From: Planctomycetota bacterium
GTDB lineage: Bacteria; Planctomycetota; UBA1135; GCA-002686595
Assembly: GCA_014237855.1 (NCBI GenBank)
Contig: JABACD010000002.1
Span: forward strand, 153,415 to 193,017
Reading direction: 5' to 3'
DNA length: 39,603 bases
A program made the position numbers and the translations under genes. The notes under the pieces are model-generated. The model did no database searches, was not told the origin of the DNA, and saw only the letters and a program-made list of their open reading frames with translations. Positions within the stretch are counted from its first letter, which is position 1; each line of letters begins with the position of its first letter. This document shows positions 16,457 to 25,538 of the stretch, in pieces.

Positions 16457-17716
16457 GTGCCCTTGAACCCGACATTGACGTCAAACCCTTATTCCGCCCT
16501 GATAGCTTCCGTGTCCGAGCGCCCGGGTGACGATCCTATCTTCAGCCTGAACGCGGATGCGCGACGAAGGGCCGCCGCGGGGGAAGACATTCTCAACGCA
16601 ACCCTGGGTGCGCTGATCTCCGACGACGGACATCTCCTTGTCCCTCCTTCCGTAGAGCAGGCTTACGCCCGTGTTCCGCTGGAGCGTTCCTCGGCCTACG
16701 CTCCCATCGCTGGTGAGCCAAGCTTCCTGAAGGCAGTCGTCAAGGACACATTTGGTGATGGGCCGCTCAGCGCTGCGTCAACTGCCGTGGCAACAGCTGG
16801 TGGCACCGGTGCAATCCTTCATGCCATCACGAGCTTTCTCGACGTTGGCCAGACACTCCTGACCTCTGACTACTTCTGGACGCCCTACAGGACAATCGCC
16901 AGCCACACACGGAGGGCGATTGAGACCTTTCGGATGTTTGACGAGAAGGGAGGGTTTGATCTGCGCAGCTTCGAGGGTGCCCTCGTCTCACAGATCGCCC
17001 GGCAGGGGCGCTCATTGATCCTGCTGAACTTCCCCTGTCACAACCCGACGGGCTTCACTCTGAACGCTGAGGAGTGGAAGGGATTGACAGAGATCATCGA
17101 GCGCCATGGACAGAGTGCGCCAGTGGCAATCCTGTTTGACATCGCTTATGCGAAGTTCGGTGCACCAGGAAGCGAACGCTGGATCGATCGACTCGAACGA
17201 CTCGCCGGCAGCGCTCAGATCCTGGTTGCCTGGAGCGCATCGAAGGCTTTTGCGCAGTATGGAGCAAGAATTGGTGCTCTGATCGCAGTTCAGCATGATG
17301 AGCTGGAGCGCCAGAAGATCGCGAATGCTCTGAGCTTTGCCTGTAGAGGTACATGGTCGAATTGCAACCATGGCGGGATGCTGGCGCTAACGGAGATCTT
17401 GACCGAACCGGACCTGCAAGAGGCCTATTCCAAGGACCTGCGGGAAATGGTCGACCTCTTGAACCGGCGAGTGGAGGTCTTCAACGCTGCTGCGTCAAGA
17501 GTCGGCCTGACCTACCCGCGCTATGAAGGCGGCTTCTTCGTGACGGTCTTTACGCCCGACGCAAAGCTCACAGCCAAGAAAATGAGCGAGCAGGGCGTGT
17601 ACGTTGTTCCTCTGGAAGGTGCGGTGCGCATTGCCATGTGCTCGACTCCGGAGGCCAGCATTGCGCGCTTGGTTGACACGTTGGAAATTGGAGTTCGCGA
17701 GGCTGAAGGAAAATGA
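16457..17716 (+). CDS. Class I/II PLP-dependent aminotransferase
   Basis: 419 aa from GTG 16457; TTG 16463 (two codons later) is equally possible, with GAGG 3 or 9 nt upstream respectively. Extension further upstream would read through the terminator and promoter region and is rejected. Fold-type I features are NFPCHNPTGF (aspartate aminotransferase-like), LFDIAYAKFG (Asp/Tyr cofactor contacts) and WSASKAF with the PLP lysine K263. The order and length match the aspartate/aromatic aminotransferase group; the substrate is unknown. Its stop overlaps the next start (ATGA), so it is co-translated with a uracil phosphoribosyltransferase-like protein, an unusual pairing. Confidence 0.85.
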   Translation: MPLNPTLTSNPYSALIASVSERPGDDPIFSLNADARRRAAAGEDILNATLGALISDDGHLLVPPSVEQAYARVPLERSSAYAPIAGEPSFLKAVVKDTFGDGPLSAASTAVATAGGTGAILHAITSFLDVGQTLLTSDYFWTPYRTIASHTRRAIETFRMFDEKGGFDLRSFEGALVSQIARQGRSLILLNFPCHNPTGFTLNAEEWKGLTEIIERHGQSAPVAILFDIAYAKFGAPGSERWIDRLERLAGSAQILVAWSASKAFAQYGARIGALIAVQHDELERQKIANALSFACRGTWSNCNHGGMLALTEILTEPDLQEAYSKDLREMVDLLNRRVEVFNAAASRVGLTYPRYEGGFFVTVFTPDAKLTAKKMSEQGVYVVPLEGAVRIAMCSTPEASIARLVDTLEIGVREAEGK

Positions 17717-18528
17717 GTGGTGACGGAGCCTCCTCAGACGCTTCCGAGAGATATGGAGAGCTCAGGCACTGCTACGGTGAGCAGATCCATCTGATCGACA
17801 ACCCATTCCTCACCTCTGTTCTTGCGCGGATCTCTTCTCCTCAGGTCTCCCTGCCCGAGGTCCTCAACCTCATTCGGCTGTCCTACGAGATCCTACTTGG
17901 CGCTGCTACGGAGGAGTTTCCGCGTACTCAGGTGGAAGTCTCGACACGCATGGGGGAGTTCCATCCGAAGGAGGGCGTGTACCGAGGAGTTGTGCTGGAC
18001 CCAGCGACAAAGGTCGTGATCTGTGACGTCGTTCGCGCAGGGATGGTGCCAAGCCAGGTGTGCTTCGAACGCTTGCTGTCCGTGCTTCCCGATGCCAGCC
18101 TGCGCCTCGACCACCTGAACATGTCTCGTGTGACCAATGAGAATGACCAGGTGACAGGAGTCGACCTCTCGGGCAGTAAGGTCGGTGGCTCGGTTGAGGA
18201 CTCGATCCTGCTCATCCCTGATCCGATGGGAGCGACAGGCTCCACGATCCTCAGGGCGGTGGAGCACTACCGCGAGAACTGGGGAAGCCCCCGCAAGATC
18301 ATCGCCATGCCCATCATTGTCACACCTGAGTACCTGAAGGCCGTCCTCGAAGGCATCGACGATGTGGCCGTCTACGCCGGTCGGGTCGATCGAGGCCTGT
18401 CAGCCCCCGAGGTACTTGCAACCACCCCAGGATCTCAATGGGATCTGGAGCGCGGTCTGAATGATCGAAGCTACATCGTTCCGGGTGCCGGCGGCCTCGG
18501 TGAGGTGCTGAATAACTCGTGGTGCTAG
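17713..18528 (+). CDS. Uracil phosphoribosyltransferase-like protein
   Basis: 271 aa, longer than bacterial Upp (about 209). It has VVRAGMV (the RAG motif), the PRPP loop LIPDPMGATGST (167-178, Upp has DPMLATGGS) and a C-terminal GLNDRSYIVPGAGGLGEVLNN that matches the uracil-binding GLNexGYIxPGLGDAGD segment, with an E in place of the final D. The N-terminal part and the insert before the PRPP loop diverge. It probably makes UMP from uracil and PRPP, but a different base or a regulatory role cannot be excluded. ATG overlaps the aminotransferase stop by 4 nt (ATGA), with a GGA motif upstream. Confidence 0.78.
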   Translation: MSGDGASSDASERYGELRHCYGEQIHLIDNPFLTSVLARISSPQVSLPEVLNLIRLSYEILLGAATEEFPRTQVEVSTRMGEFHPKEGVYRGVVLDPATKVVICDVVRAGMVPSQVCFERLLSVLPDASLRLDHLNMSRVTNENDQVTGVDLSGSKVGGSVEDSILLIPDPMGATGSTILRAVEHYRENWGSPRKIIAMPIIVTPEYLKAVLEGIDDVAVYAGRVDRGLSAPEVLATTPGSQWDLERGLNDRSYIVPGAGGLGEVLNNSWC

Positions 18529-18604
18529 GCGGAAGGCAGCTCTCCGCCCTCGCCTCGTAGGGCCCCTGTTGGGGCTGGGGAGCCCGGAATTCATGTCGGT
18601 TGGG

Positions 18605-18626
18605 GGCCCATGGAGGGCCATGGGCC
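18605..18626 (+). terminator. Perfect 9-bp hairpin after the UPRTase gene
   Basis: GGCCCATGG (18605-18613) and its complement CCATGGGCC (18618-18626) enclose an AGGG loop. A second small hairpin, GCCCC/GGGGC at 18562-18575, lies closer to the stop. Neither has a T-run. Confidence 0.55.
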
Positions 18627-18708
18627 TGACTCATGACCTGATGGGATGATGTGACCCAAGCTGCCAGGCACACTAGTGGGCCTAGGCCCTTTCCCCCTGG
18701 ACGCTCAA

Positions 18709-20793
18709 ATGAAGACTCTTCTCAGCCTGGCTGTATTGATTGGACTCAGTTCTCTGGCCCTGAACGGCGTCGCTGGGGCCCATGGCGGCACCTACAGGGG
18801 GCCTACTGACTCGACTCCTCCCGGAGGCGGAAGCGGCTCGGGTTCCTCGGGGAGCGGTTCATCCACAGGGACGACCTCCACAGGAGGCTCCAACCGGGGA
18901 GGGGCTTCGGGTACCTCCGGGCAGGGTGCGTCCGGCACGAATAGCCCCTCGACGACTCCAAGTGGCCCTGGAATTCCATCTGGAGGGGGAGCGGCTACCT
19001 GGGAGCCCTGGTGGGCCTTCAATCGCGATCCCTTCCTGAACTTGAAGGCGGTGATCCATGAGAGCCGTGTGAGAGCTGGTAGTGACACCTGGTTCCTGGG
19101 GCACCTCCCGACGACCTCTACACGCGACCAGCTGCGCCCTACAGACAAGGTTATCCAGGAGGAGATCACTCCAGCGCTACTGCGCGTGCTGGCAAAGGAG
19201 AGAGACAACGACCTGGTGACTGGCGTGCTCGTTGCGCTTGCCAAGATTGGCGATCGCCAGGGAGTGAGTGCCGATGAAGTGTCGAAGGCCCAGACGATCC
19301 AGACCTTCCTCGGGTCGCCCAACCAGGAGATCGCAGAGACAGCGGCCCTGTCCCTGGGGATCCTTGCCAACGAATCATCAGTCGACCTGCTGATCGCCCT
19401 GGTCAATGACTCGAAGGATGGTCGAAGGATGGTCGGCAACAGGAAGGTGAGCTGGCGTACGCGAGCCTTTGCTGCCTATGGATTGGGCTTGATTGGTTTC
19501 TATTCGGAAGACGCTGATCAGCGGCAAGAAATTCTGACCGCGGTTCGAACACTACTGGCAGGGGATGCCCTCAAGATGGCAACTCCGGATGTCGCAGTGG
19601 CATGTCTGACCGCCATGGGGCTAGTTCGTCTTGAGCTGGAGCCCCAATGCTTGCTCGTCGCCGGCAAGTGCCCCAGCCCCTCGCACTGTCGTCGAGGCCA
19701 GATCCAGTGGCTACGCGAACTCGCCTCGAGGGAGGACCTCAACTATGTTCTTCGCTCGCATATTCCAATCACGCTAGGGCGGCTCACCTTGGATACAGAG
19801 GGCGATCCTCAGCTGAGAGCCACTGTGGTCAAGGACTTGCTCAGCTGGGCAGGCGGTTCATCCAAGACCCAACGTCACCTGAGAGCAAGTTCAATCATGG
19901 CCCTCGGTGTCCTGGGGACTGGGTCGGGGCAACCCGTTGATTCCGCGATCATCGAGGCCCTCATGGGAACGGCCAAGAACTCCCGCCTCCTCGAGGTTCG
20001 TACGCTCGCGCTGATCGCCCTGGGACAGGTTGGAGCGCGCAGGGGGCCAGGCGGAGAGCTCGATGAGGATGGTGTTGTGGCCATACGCGAGTTTCTGATC
20101 GAACAGTTTGTGGAGGGCCGCAGCACCGATCGTGGATGGTCAGCACTGGCACTCAGCTTGCTCGAGAACATCACGATCAATGCAGGCCTGCCTCCCTCCG
20201 CTCGCGTGCCTGGCCTGATTCGAAAGGAGCTGGGGAGCGCCACTTCGCCGGATCAGGTCGGGGCCCTTGCGGTTGCCCTGGGAATCATGCAGGACACCGA
20301 CTCGAGCTCCATCATGCTGGAGAAGCTCTCAAAGCTCTCAGATGATCGCTCGCGCGGCTACCTGTGCATTGGTCTTGGATTGATGAATTCGCGGGAGAGC
20401 ATCGAGCCCCTGAGCAAGCTGTTGAAGTCATCCCGTTACCGACCCCTGCTCCTGCGTGAGGCTGCAATCAGCTTGGGGCTCTTGGGCGACAAGAATGTCG
20501 TCGAGGACCTCATCGTTGAGATGCAGGGTTCCACGAGCCTCACGGCTCAGTCCTCGATCGCTGCGGCGCTCGGCTCAATTGGCGACGCCCGATCCGTCAG
20601 GCCGTTGTTGAAGATGCTCGAGGACCCCGAACTAAACGTACGAGCGAGAGCATTCGCTGCGGTGGCACTGGGGATCGTGGCGGACAAGGAACCGCTGCCC
20701 TGGAACTCGAAGATCGCTGTTGGAGCCAACTACCTGGCAGGTACACCAACTCTGACTGATGGTCAGGGAACAGGGGTCCTCGATATTCTTTGA
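18709..20793 (+). CDS. Secreted HEAT-repeat protein
   Basis: 694 aa from the ATG that opens a signal peptide (KTLLSLAVLIGLSSLALNGVAGA). An earlier in-frame start (18676) would add 11 residues in front of it. A Gly/Ser/Thr/Pro linker (about 25-95) leads to a WEPWWAFNRDPFL segment. From about 150 to 660 there are HEAT/PBS-type helical repeats (for example LVTGVLVALAKIGD, SRGYLCIGLGLM, SIAAALGSIGDARSVRPLLKML). These form a curved scaffold for protein binding; no enzyme motif is seen. This architecture recurs in Planctomycetota. A small tandem repeat (TCGAAGGATGG twice, near 19411-19433) may be slippage-prone. It converges with the AlbA_2 gene. Confidence 0.85.
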   Translation: MKTLLSLAVLIGLSSLALNGVAGAHGGTYRGPTDSTPPGGGSGSGSSGSGSSTGTTSTGGSNRGGASGTSGQGASGTNSPSTTPSGPGIPSGGGAATWEPWWAFNRDPFLNLKAVIHESRVRAGSDTWFLGHLPTTSTRDQLRPTDKVIQEEITPALLRVLAKERDNDLVTGVLVALAKIGDRQGVSADEVSKAQTIQTFLGSPNQEIAETAALSLGILANESSVDLLIALVNDSKDGRRMVGNRKVSWRTRAFAAYGLGLIGFYSEDADQRQEILTAVRTLLAGDALKMATPDVAVACLTAMGLVRLELEPQCLLVAGKCPSPSHCRRGQIQWLRELASREDLNYVLRSHIPITLGRLTLDTEGDPQLRATVVKDLLSWAGGSSKTQRHLRASSIMALGVLGTGSGQPVDSAIIEALMGTAKNSRLLEVRTLALIALGQVGARRGPGGELDEDGVVAIREFLIEQFVEGRSTDRGWSALALSLLENITINAGLPPSARVPGLIRKELGSATSPDQVGALAVALGIMQDTDSSSIMLEKLSKLSDDRSRGYLCIGLGLMNSRESIEPLSKLLKSSRYRPLLLREAAISLGLLGDKNVVEDLIVEMQGSTSLTAQSSIAAALGSIGDARSVRPLLKMLEDPELNVRARAFAAVALGIVADKEPLPWNSKIAVGANYLAGTPTLTDGQGTGVLDIL

Positions 20794-20831
20794 CGGCGGG
20801 AGAGGGGGAGCACCCGAACCGCGTCCGGGCG

Positions 20832-21485
20832 TCATGGCCGGCAATAAATCCTCTGGGTGCCCTTTCCATGGCCAACGAGAAGTCCGTCTCGTTCCAGGCG
20901 AACGAAGGCTCGCCGTGCTCGCTGGGCGCCGACGTTCTTGTCCTTGCTGAAGAATGCCGGGCTGGCATCACCCCCGGGAGTTGGGGACAGTCGGGTTCTA
21001 GCGTCGACCCAGGCGAGGATCTGTGCCTCCAGTGACCCTCGGGATCGAGCGCGAGTTGTACCGTTACGAAGTGCATCAAGTGTCGCTCCCTTGGCGACCC
21101 GGTTCGAGGACCCTATCCGCACGACAATCTCATCGTCGCCGGACTTGTGCACGACCTTGTGAGGGCGATTGACAGAGACAGGGACCTGGATGGTTACCAC
21201 CACGAGACCCTGGCAGGGAACGATGGTGCCCTGGACTCTCAGGGGAGGCTCGAGGAACTCCTGCGCTACCCTGAAGATGTCCGCCAGCGCTTTCCGGGGT
21301 TGTGACACACCGTACAGGCTGCGGTTGTCGTTCACGCCGATGAAGAGGAGCCCACCACGGGTGTTTGCAAAGGCGCACAGGGTGCGGGCGAGTTTCTCGT
21401 CGCGGGGTAGCCCACGCTTGAACTCCATGCTGCGCCCCTCGCCTTCTGCAATCAACTCGAGTAGCTCGGTCTCGTTCAGGTTCAC
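20832..21485 (-). CDS. AlbA_2 (Schlafen-type) domain protein
   Basis: 217 aa with a GTG start. Residues about 5-130 match the AlbA_2/divergent AAA_4 domain: EGEGRSMEFKRGL, then LCAFANTRGGLLFIGVND (the AFANT-GG-IGV signature) and VVRIGSSN. The C-terminal ~70 residues look like a winged-helix end (AFVRLERDGLLVGHG). Such proteins are mostly annotated as putative transcriptional regulators or nucleic-acid-binding proteins; Schlafen relatives act on tRNA, but there is no evidence for that here. A TAAGCT hexamer ends 6 nt before the GTG, so the transcript is probably leaderless. It converges with the HEAT gene, 39 nt between stops. Confidence 0.8.
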   Translation of the reverse strand: MNLNETELLELIAEGEGRSMEFKRGLPRDEKLARTLCAFANTRGGLLFIGVNDNRSLYGVSQPRKALADIFRVAQEFLEPPLRVQGTIVPCQGLVVVTIQVPVSVNRPHKVVHKSGDDEIVVRIGSSNRVAKGATLDALRNGTTRARSRGSLEAQILAWVDARTRLSPTPGGDASPAFFSKDKNVGAQRARRAFVRLERDGLLVGHGKGTQRIYCRP

Positions 21486-21491
21486 GCGTAG

Positions 21492-21497
21492 AGCTTA
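21492..21497 (-). promoter_or_regulatory. Putative -10 element of the AlbA_2 gene (leaderless)
   Basis: On the minus strand TAAGCT is followed by 6 nt (CTACGC) and the GTG start. No Shine-Dalgarno motif is present. Confidence 0.45.
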
Positions 21498-21532
21498 ACG
21501 TCGAATGAGTCGTGATCGAAGCCAACGAAACA

Positions 21533-21562
21533 CCCCCGAGCCGCTTGATAGCAACCCGGGGG
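21533..21562 (-). terminator. Hairpin downstream of the secreted repeat protein gene
   Basis: CCCCCG (21533-21538) pairs with CGGGGG (21557-21562). It lies 26 nt past the minus-strand stop at 21588. A short TGTTTCG follows on the minus strand. Confidence 0.45.
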
Positions 21563-21587
21563 CGCAGAACCCGAATCTCTTGAGGGA

Positions 21588-23348
21588 TCAGGGAGTAAAG
21601 ATCACCGAGTAGGCATTGGTGGTGTTGAAGCCAACTCCACAGGGGCCCCCCGCATCTCGGAACCAGCACTGGAAGATCAGCGTGGTGCCAGATGTGATCC
21701 CGAAGGCTCCCGCGAGCCCGGGGCCAGCACTCATGGTGCCAGTTGCACTCGTGAAGGCGGGGCTGGTGAAGCGAGTGATCATGCCACCGGCGCATCGCAG
21801 CCCATCACCGAAGGGCAGAGGGCCGACGGGCACAGTTCCCCCGAAGAAGATCCCCGGGACAACAGCGGGCATGGCACTGGCCGAGAGGGTCAGGTTGTCG
21901 AGGGTGACGCTGCTGGATCCAGCGACGGTCAGGAGGGCTCCAGAGCCGGTCGAGTTGCGGCAGCCAGCTGAGGGGAAGCTGTTTCCACACGGGGCTACAG
22001 CGGCCACGCAGAAGCAGCCGGGGGCACCGACAACCTCGCACTCGTCCGGGATTCCATTGGTGTTGACATCTGTCGAGGTAGTTGAGGAGATGTCGATCGC
22101 ATCATCGATGCCATTTCCATTGCAGTCGGTGATGGTCGTGGTGTGCTTGACCGTGTCGAGGGCGTTCAGGTCATCCGAGCTGTTTCCGCTGCGGAGCGTA
22201 CTGAGGCCGATGTTCTCTGCGGCGCAGAAGATGCCCGGGAAAGGGGAGACGCCACCCAAGGCGGCCGGGAGCGGCGTGGTGAGGATGTCGCCCTCCATGA
22301 TCGGAATACCGAAGATCGAGTCGGGCATGCCGATGACGGGCGAACCCCTGCGAACCGAGAACAGCAGCATGTCCGTGGCGCCGCTGGACCAATCATTGGG
22401 TTGCAGGGAGGGCTGGTAGCCAGGCACTCCATTCTCTCCCAGGGCCAGGGCATCCAGATCGTCTTCCTGGAAGTTGACCAGGTTCAGGCCAAGTGTCGCG
22501 CCGGGTGCGTACAGGGCAGGTGCCCCGCCAGGGAAGGGAGTCCAGAGAACGTCGCTACCCATGAACCCGTGGAATACCGCGCTTCCTGAGTTCGGTGTTC
22601 CGGTGGGATCGGGGAAGACGGCGTCCAGTGAGAAGTAGACTCCGCCTGGGGGCATCTGGTCGAAGGGCCCGTTGGGGTCAAAGTCCAGAGCATCGAGGTT
22701 GTCCCCGTTGTTGGGGAAGCCAGGGAAGTTGGGCTCCAGCAGGCCAGTTCCGGGATAAGCAGCACCGCTGCCGCTGGGCATGCCGTCACCATCAATGAAT
22801 CCAGTGTGACCGACAGGGAAAGCCATGGGGGGAATTGGACCGGGCGGCACGCTGCCTCCTGTGATCCAGACATCGGCGGAGGCATCACCAAAAGGAGCCT
22901 CCGTGGTGATCGAGGGAGGCAGGAACGGGGGAACGAGGGCAATCGCGAACTCATCCGTGGAGAAGAGATAGTCCCCCACCAGGTTGGCGAAGGGATCCAT
23001 CGTGTGGTCGGTGCCGTAGGACAGCGCATCCACCTCAACGCGACATGGGGTGCCGCCTGGGTGCCCGACACAGGGTGGGTGGCCGATCAATCCGAGGCCA
23101 CCGGGACCCCCTGAGAACAGGGTGCCAGGGGCCGGAAGCGGGCCAGGGGCCGGAATGAAGGCAGCCGGTACGAGGATGTCTCCCTCGGTGATCGGGACAC
23201 CGTTGATGCTGTCGAGCATTCCGACAGTCGGGCTGTGCCAGTCGATAGAGAAGGTCGCCTGCGCGCTGGAAATTGAGGCGAGGGACAAGGCTCCCAGGGT
23301 CATCCCGGATAGACGATTGAGGCGGCTGGTAGCGTTGCGGATATTCAT
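21588..23348 (-). CDS. Secreted repeat protein with planctomycete C-terminal domain
   Basis: 586 aa from the ATG that opens a signal peptide (LSGMTLGALSLASISSAQA). An upstream start adding 57 residues lacks support. Two related units begin VGMLDSINGVPITEGDIL (about 40) and IGMPDSIFGIPIMEGDIL (about 335), so the N-terminal region is duplicated. A Ca-binding, dockerin/TSP3-like NGNGIDDAID...NTNGIPDEC segment lies near 410-440. The C-terminal ~140 residues contain FCVAAVAPCGN, PGIFFGGTV, FGDGLRCAGG and CWFRD, a domain also found in the 37888-38781 protein and, more distantly, in the M36 peptidase. Function is unknown; it is probably an extracellular or surface protein. It follows the mscS gene. 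Confidence 0.78.
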   Translation of the reverse strand: MNIRNATSRLNRLSGMTLGALSLASISSAQATFSIDWHSPTVGMLDSINGVPITEGDILVPAAFIPAPGPLPAPGTLFSGGPGGLGLIGHPPCVGHPGGTPCRVEVDALSYGTDHTMDPFANLVGDYLFSTDEFAIALVPPFLPPSITTEAPFGDASADVWITGGSVPPGPIPPMAFPVGHTGFIDGDGMPSGSGAAYPGTGLLEPNFPGFPNNGDNLDALDFDPNGPFDQMPPGGVYFSLDAVFPDPTGTPNSGSAVFHGFMGSDVLWTPFPGGAPALYAPGATLGLNLVNFQEDDLDALALGENGVPGYQPSLQPNDWSSGATDMLLFSVRRGSPVIGMPDSIFGIPIMEGDILTTPLPAALGGVSPFPGIFCAAENIGLSTLRSGNSSDDLNALDTVKHTTTITDCNGNGIDDAIDISSTTSTDVNTNGIPDECEVVGAPGCFCVAAVAPCGNSFPSAGCRNSTGSGALLTVAGSSSVTLDNLTLSASAMPAVVPGIFFGGTVPVGPLPFGDGLRCAGGMITRFTSPAFTSATGTMSAGPGLAGAFGITSGTTLIFQCWFRDAGGPCGVGFNTTNAYSVIFTP

Positions 23349-23551
23349 CGAATTCACTCGGGGTCGGTGCCGGTCTTGAGCGCGAGCAACACGCCCGAGC
23401 CTCATCAAGAACTGAGCCCCGGCCCCGGCGTAGGACACAAATTTGCAAGAATTGTTCGGCCCAGTCCGCGCACCCTGGAGGCATTCCTTATCCCTCAGGT
23501 CGGTCAGAGGAGCCGCCAAGAGCCGCGTTTCCAGGCCGTAGACCCCGTTTT

Positions 23552-25294
23552 CTAGCCCTGGGGGGAGCTGGGCGGCCCCGTCCTGCCGCCAGCCCCCCCG
23601 GCTGGGGCGGGTTGATCCCCGGAGGCGGGGTCGGCTGGAATCAAGTGCACATCACTCTGGGGGAAGGGGATCGAGATGCCCTGGGCGTCGAATTCTGTCT
23701 TGACGGCCTCGGTGATGTCCCAGTAAACGGTCCAGTAGTCCGTCGTCTTGGCCCAGGGCCGTACGATGAAGTTGACCGAAGAGTCTGCCAGCTGGTGCAT
23801 CCTCACCATGGGTTCGGGATCGGCCAGGATCATCGGATTGCTCTCCAGGATTTTCTCCAGGACATGGCGAGCTCGAGTGCCATCGTCTCCGTAGGAGATT
23901 CCGAAGATCATGTCGACTCTCCGGGTTGAATTGGCGGTGACGTTTGTGATCACGTCTCCCCAGATCCTGCTGTTGGGGACGAAGATAGTCCGGTTGTCAA
24001 AGGTGCGAACCTCCGTCGTCATCAGGTTCATGCCGCGGACATGACCATTGGCGCCGGGGACATCAACGATGTCTTCGAGGTCGAAGGGCCTGAAGATCAT
24101 GATCATCAGCCCGCTCGCGAGATTTCCAAGGGTGCCTTGCAGCGCGAGGCCGACAACAAGTCCCGCTGCCCCAATAGCAGCCAGCATCGGGGCCATGTTC
24201 ACCCCCAGGGTGGACAGGGCGACCAGAACACCAAGAGCCAGCACGCCGTTCTTGACCGTTGAAGCCACGAACTGCCTGAGGAGTGAGGAGGTGTGCCGAA
24301 TCCTCTTCATCGCCCTTACGGCGAGGTGACCGAGTATGCGAGAGAGGATGAGTGCAGCAAGGAGGATGCCGGTTGCACGAAGGGCATTCAGGCCAACGGC
24401 GAGGCCTCCTTCGGTGCTTCTCAGCCAGGCCATGCCAGTCGAGATGGCGGCCTGAATTCCAGTGATCGGTGGGGTGGCGATGACCGAGTTGACATAGGCC
24501 GTGGACTCGCTCTCGTCACCTCCCTTCAACTCGCAGGCTGCGATGACGATATTGACCCTCTCGATCAATCGACCACGGTCACCACGCAAGGTCACTGCAC
24601 GCTGGCTGAAGAAGGCCTCGTTATCTCCGCCGTTGGACTCCAGGGCTGAGATTTCCAGATCTCGAACCTCCATGCAGACCTGTTGAAGCAGGACTATCCA
24701 GGCAGCAAGGCGTGCCTGGGCTTGCTTGAGGGTCATCGGACGCAGGTTGGCCCTGAGCACCTCCTGGCTGGTCGCGAGGGCGGCCTCGCGGGTCATCTCA
24801 CTCTGTTGGGGGGCCTCCAGCTGTGCAGTCTCTCCGCGTACTTTCCCTATGAACTCGCGGGTTTCCTTGACCTCGATACCGCGGGCAGAGCAGATTTCAA
24901 TCAGGCGTTCTGCTGCGGAGAGTAGGGCTCCAAGGTCAGCACGCGCTGTCGCTTCGCGCAGTTTTCCAGGCGAGCTGTGTGGGAGTGCACTGACAGTGGA
25001 GAGCACCTTCTGTTGCTCGACGACGAACTTCCGGTAGACACCTAATAGTTCCGAGACCTGGGAGTTCTCGAGTGCCTCCCATTCCGCTGGCGGGGCTGCT
25101 CCCATGGCGACAGCAGCTGAGATATCCTTGGGAGGCTCGAACTCCTTGGATGCGCTGGACGAGGAGGTCTCGCTGGCCTGGCTCAGGCGGGGCAAGCTCT
25201 CCGGGTCAGCACCGACTTCACCTGGACTCGCAGAGGCATGGTTGAGCAAGAGCAGCGTGACAGCGAACAAGCTCGAGGTGCGGCGCATGGTCAT
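23552..25294 (-). CDS. MscS-family mechanosensitive channel with long periplasmic N-terminus
   Basis: 580 aa. A signal peptide (LFAVTLLLLNHASA) is followed by about 260 residues of helical, presumably periplasmic sequence (about 20-290). Next come membrane helices and the MscS core. The pore helix is rich in Gly/Ala (LAAIGAAGLVVGLALQGTLGNLASG), followed by FRPFDLEDIVDV and GHVRGMNLMTTEVRTFDNRTIFVPNS, the conserved beta domain. The tail is Pro/Gly rich. It opens under membrane tension and releases solutes during hypo-osmotic shock. The start may also be the ATG two codons later (25288). It is upstream of the secreted repeat protein on the same strand. Confidence 0.92.
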   Translation of the reverse strand: MTMRRTSSLFAVTLLLLNHASASPGEVGADPESLPRLSQASETSSSSASKEFEPPKDISAAVAMGAAPPAEWEALENSQVSELLGVYRKFVVEQQKVLSTVSALPHSSPGKLREATARADLGALLSAAERLIEICSARGIEVKETREFIGKVRGETAQLEAPQQSEMTREAALATSQEVLRANLRPMTLKQAQARLAAWIVLLQQVCMEVRDLEISALESNGGDNEAFFSQRAVTLRGDRGRLIERVNIVIAACELKGGDESESTAYVNSVIATPPITGIQAAISTGMAWLRSTEGGLAVGLNALRATGILLAALILSRILGHLAVRAMKRIRHTSSLLRQFVASTVKNGVLALGVLVALSTLGVNMAPMLAAIGAAGLVVGLALQGTLGNLASGLMIMIFRPFDLEDIVDVPGANGHVRGMNLMTTEVRTFDNRTIFVPNSRIWGDVITNVTANSTRRVDMIFGISYGDDGTRARHVLEKILESNPMILADPEPMVRMHQLADSSVNFIVRPWAKTTDYWTVYWDITEAVKTEFDAQGISIPFPQSDVHLIPADPASGDQPAPAGGAGGRTGPPSSPQG

Positions 25295-25381
25295 TTGAAG
25301 GTGGGCGAGATCCAGTCGGAGACTCGCGGCATGGTGTACATGATTGGACGGAGTGAGCCAGGGTCCCGCTCCTGTCCAACC

Positions 25382-25410
25382 AGACTAGCGATGGCATGGA
25401 TCGCCAGTCT
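25382..25410 (-). terminator. 11-bp imperfect hairpin between the radical SAM and mscS genes
   Basis: AGACT-A-GCGAT (25382-25392) pairs with ATCGC-C-AGTCT (25400-25410), with one mismatch and a 7-nt loop. It lies about 130 nt past the radical SAM stop and about 90 nt before the mscS start. It could be a terminator or an operator for mscS. Confidence 0.45.
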
Positions 25411-25538
25411 ACATTCCGATTGACCGTTACCGCACACGGACAGGTCCCGACTTCTGGCGGGCTCTTGGAGCTGTCTGGTTCCGCAGCCCGAATGGCACCA
25501 CTGGTGGAGGTGGTGGTTGTCGGGGGGATCTCGTAGGC

